Assembly: GCA_016124655.1 (NCBI GenBank)
Contig: WGNI01000011.1
Location: 128,196 to 192,195 of the forward strand
DNA length: 64,000 bases
Reading direction: 5' to 3'
Origin: Alphaproteobacteria bacterium
GTDB taxonomy: Bacteria > Pseudomonadota > Alphaproteobacteria > Caulobacterales > Aquidulcibacteraceae
Shown here: positions 1 to 9,064 of the stretch, one piece after another
Layout: every line of letters begins with the position of its first letter
Position numbering within the stretch: position 1 is the first letter of the stretch
Notes under the pieces: generated by a model
The model's database searches: none
What the model saw: only the letters and a program-made list of their open reading frames with translations
Told to the model about the DNA's origin: nothing
Program-made: the position numbers and the translations under genes

Positions 1-450
1 CGCAGGGTAGCCGCCCAGTGAGAGCGCCCGGTCGTACATCGTCAGCGCCCCGGCAAGCGAAACATTGATGCAGAATCTGGTCGGGATCTTTACGATGTGC
101 GCGCAGCGCGCCTGCATCTCCGGCGACAGCGATCCGCGCTCGCGTCCAAACACATAGGCCGCCGCATGCGGATGCTTGAAGGCGGGAAGATCGATGGCGT
201 CGTCGGTCAGCTCCACGCCCACCAGCGCACACCCTTGCGGCAAACGGAAATCATCGAGATTGGCGAATGGATAATATGGCAGCGACTTGAACGCATGCGA
301 CGTGTCGGCCTGATAGGCTTCCCGCACCTTCGGGGCGGCATTGATGGTGAAGAAGAAGCTGGCGCCGAAGGCGTGCGCGGTGCGCATCAGCGCGCCCAGA
401 TTCATCGGCTTGGAAATCTCTTCAACGCCGACGCCAAAATAGCCGCGCAT
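1..450 (-). CDS. TrmH/SpoU-family RNA methyltransferase, 3' end cut by window edge
   Basis: The 150 visible residues form the N-terminal and central part of a SPOUT-class RNA 2'-O-methyltransferase (AdoMet-dependent tRNA/rRNA ribose methylation, cytoplasm). The family's N-terminal signature is visible as GVEEISKPMNLGALMRTA (NxGxxxRTA type). The segment VFGRERGSLSPEM matches the knot motif that reads FGxExxGL in typical members, and FCINVSLAGALTMYDR matches the C-terminal SLNVSxAxxi motif. The ATG at 450 overlaps the stop codon of the upstream lipoprotein gene as TGATG, so translation is probably coupled. The C-terminus lies outside the window, and no specificity (TrmH, TrmL, RlmB) can be assigned from this fragment. 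Confidence 0.85.
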   Translation of the reverse strand, partial: MRGYFGVGVEEISKPMNLGALMRTAHAFGASFFFTINAAPKVREAYQADTSHAFKSLPYYPFANLDDFRLPQGCALVGVELTDDAIDLPAFKHPHAAAYVFGRERGSLSPEMQARCAHIVKIPTRFCINVSLAGALTMYDRALSLGGYPA

Positions 451-737
451 CACTGCACTCTGCAGCCGCGCAAATCGCCGTCTGGCAGGCCTGCGAGCGT
501 GGCCTCGCCCTGATGCTCCCAGAATTCGATCGCGCCGTTGGAATAGCGCGCGCCCGACGCGCTTGTCTCGCGCTGCAACAAAATCTCGTGCCCGCGCGCA
601 CTGACGACCGCCGCACCGGCTTGGTCAAACCGCACCTGAAAACTTTCGCCGCGCGGACAATCCCAAACAAACGGCCGGCTGAGGCCGGATTGGCACCCCG
701 CCAGCGCCAGCGCCGCGCACGCGATCCGCGCTTTCAC
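450..737 (-). CDS. MliC-like lysozyme-inhibitor lipoprotein
   Basis: A 95-residue outer-membrane or periplasmic lipoprotein. It starts with a short signal peptide and lipobox (ALALAGC, lipidated Cys about residue 15). A small beta-barrel domain follows, with the pattern expected of MliC/PliC inhibitors of C-type lysozyme: an aromatic-x-D-C start ([15 protein letters not shown]), a central alternating strand region, and a closing Cys (GDLRGCRV) that can pair with the first. The GTG start at 737 overlaps the upstream stop as GTGA and the stop overlaps the next start, so it sits in a tightly coupled three-gene operon. The inhibitor role is inferred from fold-level resemblance only. Confidence 0.7.
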   Translation of the reverse strand: MKARIACAALALAGCQSGLSRPFVWDCPRGESFQVRFDQAGAAVVSARGHEILLQRETSASGARYSNGAIEFWEHQGEATLAGLPDGDLRGCRVQ

Positions 738-1612
738 CGGAATGTCCGGACATCGCGCACGCCCGCGCTCGTCGCGATCCCGCGCTTCATGCCTTCAGAC
801 ACGAACGGGGTGGCGACGTTGCCTTCGGCGTCGACCGCGATCAGCCCGCCGTCGCCGCCGAGCGCTTCCATGTCCGCAAGCGCGCCCGCGGCCGCTGCGT
901 GCAGCGATTGCCGCGCATAGACGATCCGCGCGCTGACATCGGCGGCGACATTCGCGCGGATGAACAACTCGCCCTGGCCCGTGCAGCTCACCGCGCAGCG
1001 TTGGTCCGCCCAGGTGCCGGCGCCGATGAGCGGACTGTCGCCCACGCGTCCAGGCGTCTTGCCGATCAACCCGCCGGTCGACGTGGCCGCCGCCAGCCGG
1101 CCATGGGTGTCGCGCGCGACGGCGCCGACTGTGCCATGCGCCAATTCGCCGGGCGTTGCGCGCCGCACAGTCGCGGGGGTGTAATAGCTCTGCGGATCGG
1201 TCACGCGCTCAAGCCCGCGCGCGGCGCAGAAGCCGGCCGCGCCTTCGCCCGCCAACAGCACATGCGGCGTGTGCTCCATCACCGCACGCGCCGCGCGGAT
1301 GGGCGAAGCAAACCCCTGCAGCGCCGCAACTGCGCCCGCCCGGCGGGTCGGCCCATCCATCAACGCGGCGTCCAACTCCCAGGCGCCGGCGGCATTGGGC
1401 GCAGCGCCCTTGCCGGCGATATGCAGGCCGGACGCCTCAAGCGCTTCCACGGCCTCGGTGACGACATCAAGTGCCGGCGCGCCGCCCTCAAGGCGCGCGG
1501 CCATGGGCTCCAGCAGCGCGGCCATATGCGCTTCTTCGCGCGCATAATCCTTCGATCGGACGGGGCCCGCGCCGCCATGCAGCGCGAGCGCCCAAACAGG
1601 GAGCGATGCCAT
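734..1612 (-). CDS. iaaA: Isoaspartyl peptidase / L-asparaginase (Ntn hydrolase)
   Basis: A 292-residue plant-type asparaginase/isoaspartyl aminopeptidase that cleaves iso-Asp dipeptides and L-asparagine in the cytoplasm. The N-terminal ALHGGAGP motif and the autocleavage site [10 protein letters not shown] are visible. Thr161 there would become the N-terminal nucleophile of the beta subunit after self-processing. [19 protein letters not shown] and a late SCTGQGE match the substrate-binding loops. I chose the ATG at 1612 because GAGGG lies 6-8 bases upstream; an in-frame ATG at 1624 is an alternative. It is the first gene of the operon with the lipoprotein and the RNA methyltransferase, and is divergent from the quinone reductase. 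Confidence 0.9.
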   Translation of the reverse strand: MASLPVWALALHGGAGPVRSKDYAREEAHMAALLEPMAARLEGGAPALDVVTEAVEALEASGLHIAGKGAAPNAAGAWELDAALMDGPTRRAGAVAALQGFASPIRAARAVMEHTPHVLLAGEGAAGFCAARGLERVTDPQSYYTPATVRRATPGELAHGTVGAVARDTHGRLAAATSTGGLIGKTPGRVGDSPLIGAGTWADQRCAVSCTGQGELFIRANVAADVSARIVYARQSLHAAAAGALADMEALGGDGGLIAVDAEGNVATPFVSEGMKRGIATSAGVRDVRTFR

Positions 1613-1712
1613 GGCGTCCCTCATAGCCGATTGCGCCCGCGCTTGTCGCGGCGTCCGCCTTGTTGCGCGCGGCCCGGTTCGCTAGCCTCGTCACCGAAAC
1701 GGAGGAACGATC

Positions 1713-2708
1713 ATGCGGGCGCTGCTGAGCAAAGCCGTTGGCCAACCGGAAGACCTTGTGCTGGAGGAGGTGCCCGATTTGACCCCCGGCCCCGGCGAGA
1801 TCGTGCTCGACGTGAAGGCCGCGGCGGTGAACTTCCCCGACGCGCTGATGATTCAGGACATGTATCAGTTCAAGCCGCCGCGCCCGTTCGCGCCGGGCGG
1901 CGAAGTCGCGGGCGTGGTGCGCAGCGTCGGCGACGGCGTCACCGCGGTGAAACCCGGCGATCGGGTGCTGGCGTCCACTGGTTCCGGCGGCTTCGCGGAG
2001 CAGGCGAAAGTGCCCGCCGCCGGCCGCGTCTATAAAATCCCTGACAAAATGCCGTTCGACGAAGCCGCATCGCTGCTGATGACCTACGGCACCTCGCACT
2101 ACGCGCTGAAGGACCGCGCGCACATCCAGCCCGGCGAGAGCCTGCTTGTGCTGGGCGCCGCCGGCGGCGTCGGTCTCGCTGCGGTGGAACTCGGCAAGGC
2201 GATGGGCGCGAAAGTCGTCGCCGCCGCATCGAGCCAGGCGAAAGTCGATTTCGCCAAGGCGGCCGGCGCCGATGTCGGGCTCGTCTATCCCCAGACGCTC
2301 GACAAGGACGCGCAGAAAAAACTTGCCGATGACATCAAGGAATTGGGCGGCGGCGGCGTGGACGTCGTCTATGACGGCGTCGGCGGCGACTACGCCGAGC
2401 CGGCCATCCGCGCGCTCAATTGGGAAGGCCGCTTTCTCGTGATCGGATTTCCCGCCGGCATTCCACGCGTGCCGCTCAATCTGGCGCTGTTGAAGAGCTG
2501 CCAGATCGTGGGCGTGTTCTGGGGCGCGTTCGTTGCGCGCAATCCGAAAGCGAATGCGGACAACATCGCCGACCTGTTCCGCCTTTATGATGCAGGCAAG
2601 ATCAAGCCGCGCGTGTCCAAGCGGTTTCCTCTGGAGCGCGGCGGCGAAGCCATCCGCGAACTGATGGACCGCAAGGCGCAAGGCAAGATCGTCGTGGTGA
2701 TGGAGTGA
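1713..2708 (+). CDS. NADPH:quinone oxidoreductase family protein (zinc-independent MDR)
   Basis: A 331-residue medium-chain dehydrogenase/reductase of the QOR branch, which moves hydride from NADPH to quinones or enones. The GroES-like N-terminal half has the NFPDALMIQ segment of the family (catalytic zinc ligands are absent, as usual for QOR). The Rossmann half begins at LVLGAAGGVGLAAVELGKAM, whose AAGGVG is the NADPH-binding loop. GGGGVDVVYDGVGG follows in the cofactor domain. The start is supported by GGAGGA at 1701-1706. The stop overlaps the GTG start of the protease gene (GTGA), implying translational coupling. Substrate unknown. Confidence 0.88.
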   Translation: MRALLSKAVGQPEDLVLEEVPDLTPGPGEIVLDVKAAAVNFPDALMIQDMYQFKPPRPFAPGGEVAGVVRSVGDGVTAVKPGDRVLASTGSGGFAEQAKVPAAGRVYKIPDKMPFDEAASLLMTYGTSHYALKDRAHIQPGESLLVLGAAGGVGLAAVELGKAMGAKVVAAASSQAKVDFAKAAGADVGLVYPQTLDKDAQKKLADDIKELGGGGVDVVYDGVGGDYAEPAIRALNWEGRFLVIGFPAGIPRVPLNLALLKSCQIVGVFWGAFVARNPKANADNIADLFRLYDAGKIKPRVSKRFPLERGGEAIRELMDRKAQGKIVVVME

Positions 2709-3652
2709 ACGGCGTTGTCGCGGCGCTGCTGGCGTGGGCGATGGCCGCGCCGGCATGCGCCGTGGTGATTACCGAATCCGCATGGCGCGCCGCCGGCGGC
2801 GCGGAAGAAGCCTGGGATCAGGGATTTTCCGCACATGAGGCGCGCGCGGCGGAAGCGCCGTTCCGCGCCATGGTGGCGCTGTCCATCGACGGTGGACGCG
2901 AGTATGGCGTCGCGTCTGGCGTCTGGCTGGGCAACGCCGACGGCAAGGCCTTCGTGCTCACCGCAGCGCATGTGTTCGACAACGAGGCCAAGCCGCAGGA
3001 CTTTCGTTTCCGCAGCACAGCCGGGACTGTTCGGCAGGGCCAGGCGGTGACGTTGCATCCCATATGGGCCGCCGATGTCGATGCGTCCGGCGCGTTTGAT
3101 TTCGCGATTGTGCAATTGGATGGTCCGCTGGACGACGCCGGCGCGCCGCCTGCGCTCTATCGCGGCCGCGATGAATTGGGCCGCCGCGCCGTCATGGTCG
3201 GTTTCGGCACGCATGGCGTCGCCCCGTTCGGACACGGCTACCGGTTTGGGCCGGTGCATGGCGCGCGCGCCACCGCCGCGGAGAACATCGTCGATCGCGC
3301 GCGCGGCGGCGTGCTGACGATCGATCTCGATGAACCGGGCGGGCCCGGAAAAAACCGCATGGGCGCCGCGGCGCCGGCGTCTGACCTCGAGGGCATCCTC
3401 GCGCCAGGCGATTCCGGCGGCGCTCTGTGGATCAATTTCGGCGGCGAGTGGCGCATTGTCGGCGTCAACTCCTCCGGCGACCCCGGCGCGGATTATCAAG
3501 ACGTATCGAACTTCGCCCGCGTCTCGATGCAAATTTCTTGGGTACGTGAAGTGTTTCCCGCCGTGCGTGTCAGCGGAAACAAGGGCGAGGGAATAGAGCG
3601 GCGCCAACGCATGCGCCGGGACAAGGGAGAACCCGATGACCAAGCGTTTTGA
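2705..3652 (+). CDS. Secreted trypsin-like serine protease
   Basis: 315 residues. An N-terminal hydrophobic stretch (residues 3-20, ending near ACAVV) looks like a Sec signal peptide, so the enzyme should act in the periplasm or outside the cell. A complete chymotrypsin-fold triad is visible: His89 in VLTAAHVF, Asp132 in FDFAIVQLD, and Ser237 in APGDSGGALW. It begins with GTG overlapping the stop of the quinone reductase, and its last 17 bases overlap the start of the downstream SDR. No extra PDZ domain is present, so it is not a DegP type. It resembles V8/trypsin-like peptidases found singly in many Proteobacteria; substrate unknown. Confidence 0.87.
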   Translation: MNGVVAALLAWAMAAPACAVVITESAWRAAGGAEEAWDQGFSAHEARAAEAPFRAMVALSIDGGREYGVASGVWLGNADGKAFVLTAAHVFDNEAKPQDFRFRSTAGTVRQGQAVTLHPIWAADVDASGAFDFAIVQLDGPLDDAGAPPALYRGRDELGRRAVMVGFGTHGVAPFGHGYRFGPVHGARATAAENIVDRARGGVLTIDLDEPGGPGKNRMGAAAPASDLEGILAPGDSGGALWINFGGEWRIVGVNSSGDPGADYQDVSNFARVSMQISWVREVFPAVRVSGNKGEGIERRQRMRRDKGEPDDQAF

Positions 3653-4520
3653 CGGCAAGGTCGCCTTCATCACCGGCGCCGCGTCCGGCATCGGTTTGGG
3701 TGCGGTAGAGCTGTTCGTGGAGGATGGCGCGCGCGTCATCGCCGCCGACATCAACGCCGAGCAGGGCGCGATGATCGAGCAGCGCTTCAATGGCGCGGTG
3801 TCGTTTCAAAAGTGCGATGTAACAGACGTCGCCCAGATCAAGGCCGCCATCGATGAAGGCGTGCGCCAGTTCGGCGGGCTCGACATCGTCTTCAACAATG
3901 CCGGCGCCGCCGGCGCGATGGAATCCATCGAAGAGATGGACTTCGCGGAGTGGGATCGCACCCACGCCTTGCTGTTGCGCAGCGTCGCCGCCGGCACGTC
4001 GTTCGCGATCCCCCATCTGAAAGCGCGCGGCGGCGGCGCCATCGTCAACACCTCATCGGTGACGGCGTTCAATGCCGGCTACGGCCCGATCGCGTATTCG
4101 ACGATGAAGGCGGCGGTGAAGCATTTCACCACGCTCGCCGCTGCCGAGCTGGCCCAACACCACATCCGCGTGAACGCCATTGCGCCGGGTTTCATCGCCA
4201 CCTCCATCTTCGGCTCCGGCATGGATCTGGACTCCAACGCCGCCAAACAGATGGGCGCCATGCTCGCCGACAAGTTCGGGCCGATGCAGCCGGCGGGCCG
4301 GGCAGGCCGCCCGCGCGACATCGCCGAAGCCGCCGCCTACCTCGCCTCCGATGCGGCCGGCTTCGTCACCGGCATCTGCCTGACGGTCGATGGAGGCATC
4401 CTCATCGGACCGCGCCATGCCTGGGATCCGAACGCCGCCAGCCCCATGGCCGACGCGATGGGCGTGTCGCCGGAACAGCTCCGCCAGATGCGGCTGATGC
4501 GCAAACAGGCGGGCGGCTGA
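3636..4520 (+). CDS. SDR family oxidoreductase
   Basis: A 294-residue classical short-chain dehydrogenase/reductase. The cofactor loop TGAASGIGLGAVEL lies near the N-terminus, and an Asp at the end of beta-2 (AADINAEQ) suggests NAD preference. NNAGAAG is in beta-4. The catalytic Ser is in NTSSVTAF and the YxxxK pair is in AYSTMKAA. The C-terminal tail after the conserved TVDGG segment is longer than usual (about 30 residues) and may shape the substrate pocket. The ATG at 3636 has AAGGGAG about 7 bases upstream. It is the third gene of the coupled quinone reductase/protease operon. Substrate cannot be read from sequence. Confidence 0.88.
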   Translation: MTKRFDGKVAFITGAASGIGLGAVELFVEDGARVIAADINAEQGAMIEQRFNGAVSFQKCDVTDVAQIKAAIDEGVRQFGGLDIVFNNAGAAGAMESIEEMDFAEWDRTHALLLRSVAAGTSFAIPHLKARGGGAIVNTSSVTAFNAGYGPIAYSTMKAAVKHFTTLAAAELAQHHIRVNAIAPGFIATSIFGSGMDLDSNAAKQMGAMLADKFGPMQPAGRAGRPRDIAEAAAYLASDAAGFVTGICLTVDGGILIGPRHAWDPNAASPMADAMGVSPEQLRQMRLMRKQAGG

Positions 4521-4611
4521 TCCACGCAGCGGCCCGCTTGCGGCAGGTCGCGCGGCTGCCTAGGCTCCCGCGCAAATCGGCGCCCTCCGGGGGCCTTATA
4601 GGGAGCATGGC

Positions 4612-6198
4612 ATGGCGGATGGCCAGCTTTTTGCGCGCAAATCGGTCGCGCATGTCCAGGCGGAATTCAATCAGGGGGAACTGAAACGCACGCTGGGTCC
4701 GCTCAATCTTGTGAGCCTCGGAGTGGGCTGCATCATCGGGGCAGGGATTTTCGTCATCACGGGTACCGCGGCCGCGAATTTCGCGGGCCCCGCGCTGGTG
4801 TTTTCGTTCATCGTGGCAGGGCTGGCGTGCGCCTTCGCCGCGCTTTGCTACGCCGAACTGGCGTCGACCATGCCAGTGCCTGGCTCGGCTTACACGTATG
4901 CCTATGTCACGCTCGGCGAAGTGTTCGCCTGGACGATGGGCTGGCTTCTGCTGTTGGAATACGGCGTTGCGGCCTCGACGGTCGCGGCCGGTTGGACAGG
5001 CTATGCCTCCAGCCTGTTGGCGGATTTTGGAATAAATATCCCCGAGGCGCTGCGCTCCTCCACCATGCAATATGTCGATGGCGCGCTGCAGACGACATCG
5101 CATGTCAATCTTGTCGGAGTCGTCGGCATCCTGGCGGTCACTGCGCTGCTCGTCGTCGGGGTGCACGAATCTGCGCAAGTCAACAACGTCATCGTCGTTA
5201 TCAAGGTCGCGGTTCTGCTGGCCTTCATCGCGGTCGGCGCGCTGTACATCAATCCGGAAAATTGGGCGCCGTTCGTGCCGCCTCACGAAGGCGGAGACAA
5301 ATACGGCATTCCAGGCATTTTGCGCGCGGCGTCGCTTGTGTTCTTCGCCTATGTCGGCTTCGAAGCGGTGTCGACGGCCGCCGGCGAAGCGCGCAATCCT
5401 CAGCGCGACATTCCCTTCGGAATCCTGGGCGCGTTGGCGATTGTCACCGTTCTCTACATCATCACGACGTTGGTTTTGACAGGCGTCGTGCCGTTCCGCG
5501 AATTGGCCGTGCCCGAGCCCATCGCACTCGCCGTCGACCGCATGAACATGCCTTGGGCCACGATTCCTTGGCCGTTCGCGGGCGCGGACTCGATCAACAT
5601 CTTTTCGCTTCTCATCAAGTTCGGCGCGTTCACGGGCCTGTCTTCCGTGATGCTTGTCCTGTGCTACGCGCAAACCCGCATCTTCTATCAGATGGCCAAA
5701 GACGGATTGGTGTTGCGGCTGTTCAGCCACATCAATCCAACCTTCCGCACGCCTGCCGCCGGCACGATCCTGCTTGGCGTGATCATCGCCTTCGGCGCGG
5801 CCGTGCTTCCGTTGAGCGTCCTGGGCGATCTGGTGAGCTTGGGCACCGCGCTGGCGTTCGCGATCGTGTGCATCTCGGTGATCTATCTGCGTCAGAACAA
5901 TCCCGATCTCGCGCGCCCGTTCAAGGTGCCGTTCTACCCGCTGACGCCCATTCTGGGCGTCGTGTTCTGTGTGCTCTTCATGATGGGGCCGATCGTTCTC
6001 GACATCGTCGGCAAGGGCATCGGCGTGGACTTGATCGGCTCGTTGTTTGGCGCGCCGGCTGAAGATTTCAAACGCGATCCCGTTTCGCTCTATATCCTAG
6101 GCGGATACATTCTCGTCGGCATCCTGATCTACGCATTCTATGGCTACAAGAATTCGAAGATCAGCCATCCCGCGCCAAGCGTGACGCCCGCTGAATAG
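4612..6198 (+). CDS. APC-superfamily amino acid permease (CAT/YhdG type)
   Basis: A 528-residue inner-membrane transporter with about 12-14 hydrophobic segments. The first helix carries the APC substrate motif GCIIGAGIFVITG, followed by the amphipathic loop CYAELASTMPVPGSAYTYAY. These are typical of the cationic amino acid transporter family, as are the length and the late YxRxxxPDLxRPFKVPFYP segment. It probably imports an amino acid by proton or facilitated transport. It stands alone: 91 bases follow the SDR, and it converges on folD with 15 bases between the stops. Confidence 0.88.
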   Translation: MADGQLFARKSVAHVQAEFNQGELKRTLGPLNLVSLGVGCIIGAGIFVITGTAAANFAGPALVFSFIVAGLACAFAALCYAELASTMPVPGSAYTYAYVTLGEVFAWTMGWLLLLEYGVAASTVAAGWTGYASSLLADFGINIPEALRSSTMQYVDGALQTTSHVNLVGVVGILAVTALLVVGVHESAQVNNVIVVIKVAVLLAFIAVGALYINPENWAPFVPPHEGGDKYGIPGILRAASLVFFAYVGFEAVSTAAGEARNPQRDIPFGILGALAIVTVLYIITTLVLTGVVPFRELAVPEPIALAVDRMNMPWATIPWPFAGADSINIFSLLIKFGAFTGLSSVMLVLCYAQTRIFYQMAKDGLVLRLFSHINPTFRTPAAGTILLGVIIAFGAAVLPLSVLGDLVSLGTALAFAIVCISVIYLRQNNPDLARPFKVPFYPLTPILGVVFCVLFMMGPIVLDIVGKGIGVDLIGSLFGAPAEDFKRDPVSLYILGGYILVGILIYAFYGYKNSKISHPAPSVTPAE

Positions 6199-6213
6199 AG
6201 TGGGCGTTCGGGC

Positions 6214-7098
6214 CTAGAGGTCCGGCGCAGCCCAGCCTCGGCGCGCGCAGGCCGCAAGCACTGTGTTGCGCAGCAGGCAGGCGCGCGTCATCGGCCCGAC
6301 GCCGCCGGGCACCGGCGTGATCGCCCGTGCGACGGCCGCGGCCTCATCGTAGGCGACGTCGCCCAAAAGCTTCGTCTTGCCTTCGCCGAGTGAAATTCGG
6401 TGCATGCCGACATCGATGACGATGGCGCCGGGCTTGATCCAATCGCCGCGCACCATCTCCTGCCGTCCCGCCGCGACGATCAGCACATCCGCATCGCGGC
6501 ACGCCCCCGAAACATCGCGCGTGCGCGAATGCGCGATCGTCACCGTGCAATTCTGCTCCAGGAACAACAGCGCCGACGGCTTGCCCACCAGGATCGAACG
6601 GCCCACCACCGTGCAGCGTGCGCCCGTCAGGTCGCTCTGCACGGATTTGGCCAAGAGAACGCAGCCCACCGGGGTGCACGGCCGCAAGCCCTGCTTGCCC
6701 AGGACAAGCTTGCCCGCGCTGGCTTCCGTCAGCCCGTCCACGTCCTTGGCGGGATCGAGCCGCGCCAGCGCTTGCGCTTCGTTCAAATGCGCGGGCAGCG
6801 GCAGCTGCAGCAAAATGCCGTCGACATCAGGATCCGCAGACAGCGTCGCCACGACGCGCTCGACATCGTCCTGCGCGGCGTCCGCCGGCAGCCGCTTTTC
6901 GATCGAGCGCATGCCCGCGGCTTCCGTGTCTTTGACCTTCGCGCGCACATAGATCTGGCTGGCCGGATCGTCTCCGACGAGCACGACCGCCAGCGTCGGC
7001 GTTGCGCCATGGCGCTCCGCCAGCGCAGCGACCGCTTGCGCCGTCTGAGTGCGAATCTGCTTTGCGATGGCGGCGCCGTCGATGACGGCAGCGCTCAC
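6214..7098 (-). CDS. folD: Bifunctional methylenetetrahydrofolate dehydrogenase/cyclohydrolase
   Basis: A 294-residue FolD, the cytoplasmic enzyme that interconverts 5,10-methylene-THF, 5,10-methenyl-THF and 10-formyl-THF with NADP. All family signatures are present: YVRAKVKDTEAAGM with the catalytic Lys, DVDGLTEASAGKL, the PCTPVGCV loop, the Rossmann segment VVGRSILVGKP, and the C-terminal PVPGGVGPMTRACLLRNT. The start overlaps the stop of yggT as ATGA, so the two are co-translated. It supplies one-carbon units, relevant if the MetE-core proteins further along use folate methyl groups. Confidence 0.96.
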   Translation of the reverse strand: MSAAVIDGAAIAKQIRTQTAQAVAALAERHGATPTLAVVLVGDDPASQIYVRAKVKDTEAAGMRSIEKRLPADAAQDDVERVVATLSADPDVDGILLQLPLPAHLNEAQALARLDPAKDVDGLTEASAGKLVLGKQGLRPCTPVGCVLLAKSVQSDLTGARCTVVGRSILVGKPSALLFLEQNCTVTIAHSRTRDVSGACRDADVLIVAAGRQEMVRGDWIKPGAIVIDVGMHRISLGEGKTKLLGDVAYDEAAAVARAITPVPGGVGPMTRACLLRNTVLAACARRGWAAPDL

Positions 7099-7388
7099 GA
7101 AAACACCGCGTACGCGATCCGCGGCAAGAGCTCGCGGATGAACTGAATGCCCAGCAGCAGCACAAGCGGGCTGAGATCGATGCCGGAAATGGGTGGAATG
7201 AAGCGGCGGATTGGCCGCAGCAGCGGGTCGGTAAGCCGCGAGGTGAACGTATAAAGCGTGTCCAAGAAGGCGTTGCGTCGGCTGATGATGTCGAACGCGA
7301 AAAGCCAGCTGAGCACCACGTTCGCCACCAGCACCAATATGACAAGCGCCAGGATCGCGTCGAACAGGTTCAGGAAGGGCGTCAGCAT
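7095..7388 (-). CDS. YggT family membrane protein
   Basis: A 97-residue inner-membrane protein with two hydrophobic blocks (about residues 5-25 and 68-90) joined by a short polar section. The FDIISRRNAFLDTLYTFTSRLTDPLLRPIRRFIPP core is the family's defining segment; its PLLRPIRR part is the most conserved. YggT proteins are linked to osmotic or K+ homeostasis, and to cell division factors in some bacteria, but their biochemistry is not settled. It is the upstream partner of folD with a 4-base overlap. Confidence 0.85.
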   Translation of the reverse strand: MLTPFLNLFDAILALVILVLVANVVLSWLFAFDIISRRNAFLDTLYTFTSRLTDPLLRPIRRFIPPISGIDLSPLVLLLGIQFIRELLPRIAYAVFS

Positions 7389-7584
7389 GCGGCGCGGGGG
7401 CCTTTCTGGGGGCTTTGGCGCCAGTTCATGCCCGCCAGGGCGGGATTCGGCAAGGCGCAGCCATCGCGGGACGCCGGTCCGCCTTGGGCGCCGGGCTCGC
7501 CTTGACGCTGGCGCCGGCGCGCGCCTATATCCGCGCTCCCAATCCCGGCGGCTTTCATGCGGCCGGATTGCCGCGCCTGGCGCC

Positions 7585-7660
<76 letters not shown>

Positions 7661-8011
7661 TTTTTTGCTGCGGGCAGCCGCCACGCCAACCCTGCCCGCG
7701 AGGTTCCGGTCCTAGGAATTTCCTCTCACCTCCACCAGTCCCAAATTCCAGAAGAATGATTTCACTCACCTGGTTTGAGTCGAGTCTGCGTCAGGTTTAT
7801 TCCACCCACGAGAAGCAATCCCTGGGCGACTACGGCGCGCGCTTCAGCGCATCAGCCGCAGGCGCGGTTTCGCTTTCGGGAGCGGTCAAACTAGGGGCGA
7901 CGCCTGGGATGAAATGCCCGATCAGGGTAGGGCTCTTCGGAGCGATGCGTGTGTCGACGCCATCGCGTCAAAGTCAGACTGACAAGGTCTGCTGGCAGGG
8001 TGTTGAAGGTC
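7661..8011 (+). other. 351-base stretch without a recognisable gene
   Basis: No frame here shows a convincing protein; an ORF spans it but lacks family motifs and crosses the tRNA. It contains the T-rich end of the tRNA transcript and, at its right end, an 11-base palindrome in front of the phosphotransferase gene. I looked for a repeat of the tRNA 3' end that would mark an integrated element and found none. Confidence 0.5.
7973..7983. promoter_or_regulatory. 11-bp palindrome GTCAG-A-CTGAC upstream of the phosphotransferase
   Basis: Perfect inverted repeat of GTCAG around a central A, ending 28 bases before the phosphotransferase start codon. Its position suits a repressor site, but no regulator gene is adjacent, so this stays a weak candidate. 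Confidence 0.3.
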
Positions 8012-9028
8012 ATGGCGGATGAAGGCGATACGGCGTGGCTGAAACCGGCTCTCGCGCGTGTCGCGAGCGCGGCGCTCAACACGTCAAGCGTCGCGGTTTC
8101 AGACCTGATGCCGCTGCCCGGCCATGCGGGGCTCGGCTACAGTTTTGTGCTGACTGCGGACGGTGCGGCGCAGCGGCTCGTCGTGCGCACCATTCCAGAC
8201 GGCACACCGGCAAAAGGCCCTGCGGATGTTGTGCGTCAGGCGCGGATCATGATGTCCATGCGCGAGGCAGGAGCGCCGACGCCGCAGATCCTGTGGACCG
8301 GTGATGAGCAGTCGCTGATGGGGCGCCCGTTTTTCGTCGCAGAGTTCGTTGAAGGGTATCAAACACCGCAAGATTGGCGCCTTCTCACGGAGCGGGACCA
8401 GCGGCTGGGACGTCGCGCGATGGAGGCGCTGTCGCTGATCCATAGGGCGGATTGGCGCAGCCGTGAGGATGTGTTCGGGGAACGCCAAGATCTGACTCAG
8501 GAATTTGATCGCCTGCAGAAGTTGTTCGATCGACCCACGATCGACCTTCGAGAAGGCGGGCGTCTGCTCGCGCTGCGCGACCGCCTGCTTCAGACGCTCC
8601 CCGGCGACGCGGAGATCGGGTGCGTGCACGGCGACTTTCACTGGGGAAACATCATCTTCGGAGAGGAAGAGGTGCGCGCGATCGTCGACTGGGAAATCGC
8701 GTATATCGGGCCCGTTCTCCTCGATCTCGGTTGGATCGCATTCTACGCGGATGAAGGCGCATTTGCTGGCGCAGCGGCGGAGCGGACGCGGCGATTTGGC
8801 CTTTCCCCGGACGAAATGATCGACTGCTACGCGCGGGGTGCCGGGCGTGCGCCGCCAGCCGACGAGGTCGCTTGGTTTCGAGCGTTTTCTGCTTATCGGT
8901 TCGGAATCATCTCCCTGTTCAATTGCATGCTTCACCGGCGCGGCAAACGACACGATCCGATGTGGGAGGACATGGTGCTCTCCGTTCCGCAGATGATGGA
9001 GCGTGGCTTGGAGCTGATTGCAGCCTGA
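8012..9028 (+). CDS. APH-family phosphotransferase (aminoglycoside phosphotransferase-like)
   Basis: A 338-residue kinase-fold protein. The catalytic loop CVHGDFHWGNIIF (HxDxxxxN) and the Mg-binding segment IVDWEIAYIGPVLLDLGW (DxE..GP..DL) are intact. The phosphate-binding N-lobe reads GHAGLGYSFVLTADG. This subgroup is common beside acyl-CoA metabolism genes and resembles the kinase domain of ACAD10/11 proteins, which phosphorylate small hydroxy compounds; it is unlikely to be an antibiotic resistance enzyme. I chose the ATG at 8012 because GAAGG precedes it by about 5 bases and the upstream 21 codons look non-coding. It converges on the bciA-like gene. Confidence 0.8.
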   Translation: MADEGDTAWLKPALARVASAALNTSSVAVSDLMPLPGHAGLGYSFVLTADGAAQRLVVRTIPDGTPAKGPADVVRQARIMMSMREAGAPTPQILWTGDEQSLMGRPFFVAEFVEGYQTPQDWRLLTERDQRLGRRAMEALSLIHRADWRSREDVFGERQDLTQEFDRLQKLFDRPTIDLREGGRLLALRDRLLQTLPGDAEIGCVHGDFHWGNIIFGEEEVRAIVDWEIAYIGPVLLDLGWIAFYADEGAFAGAAAERTRRFGLSPDEMIDCYARGAGRAPPADEVAWFRAFSAYRFGIISLFNCMLHRRGKRHDPMWEDMVLSVPQMMERGLELIAA

Positions 9029-9064
9029 CGCCCGCGAAGGGAATCGGCGGGCATGCCTTGGCGC

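Noticed and set aside
4402-5730. 442-codon minus-strand frame
   Set aside because: Shadow of the APC permease; Arg/Asp/His-rich low-quality sequence with no motif.
8012-9028. Aminoglycoside resistance gene
   Set aside because: Only the general kinase motifs match; the subgroup is linked to metabolic kinases, and nothing nearby suggests resistance or mobility.
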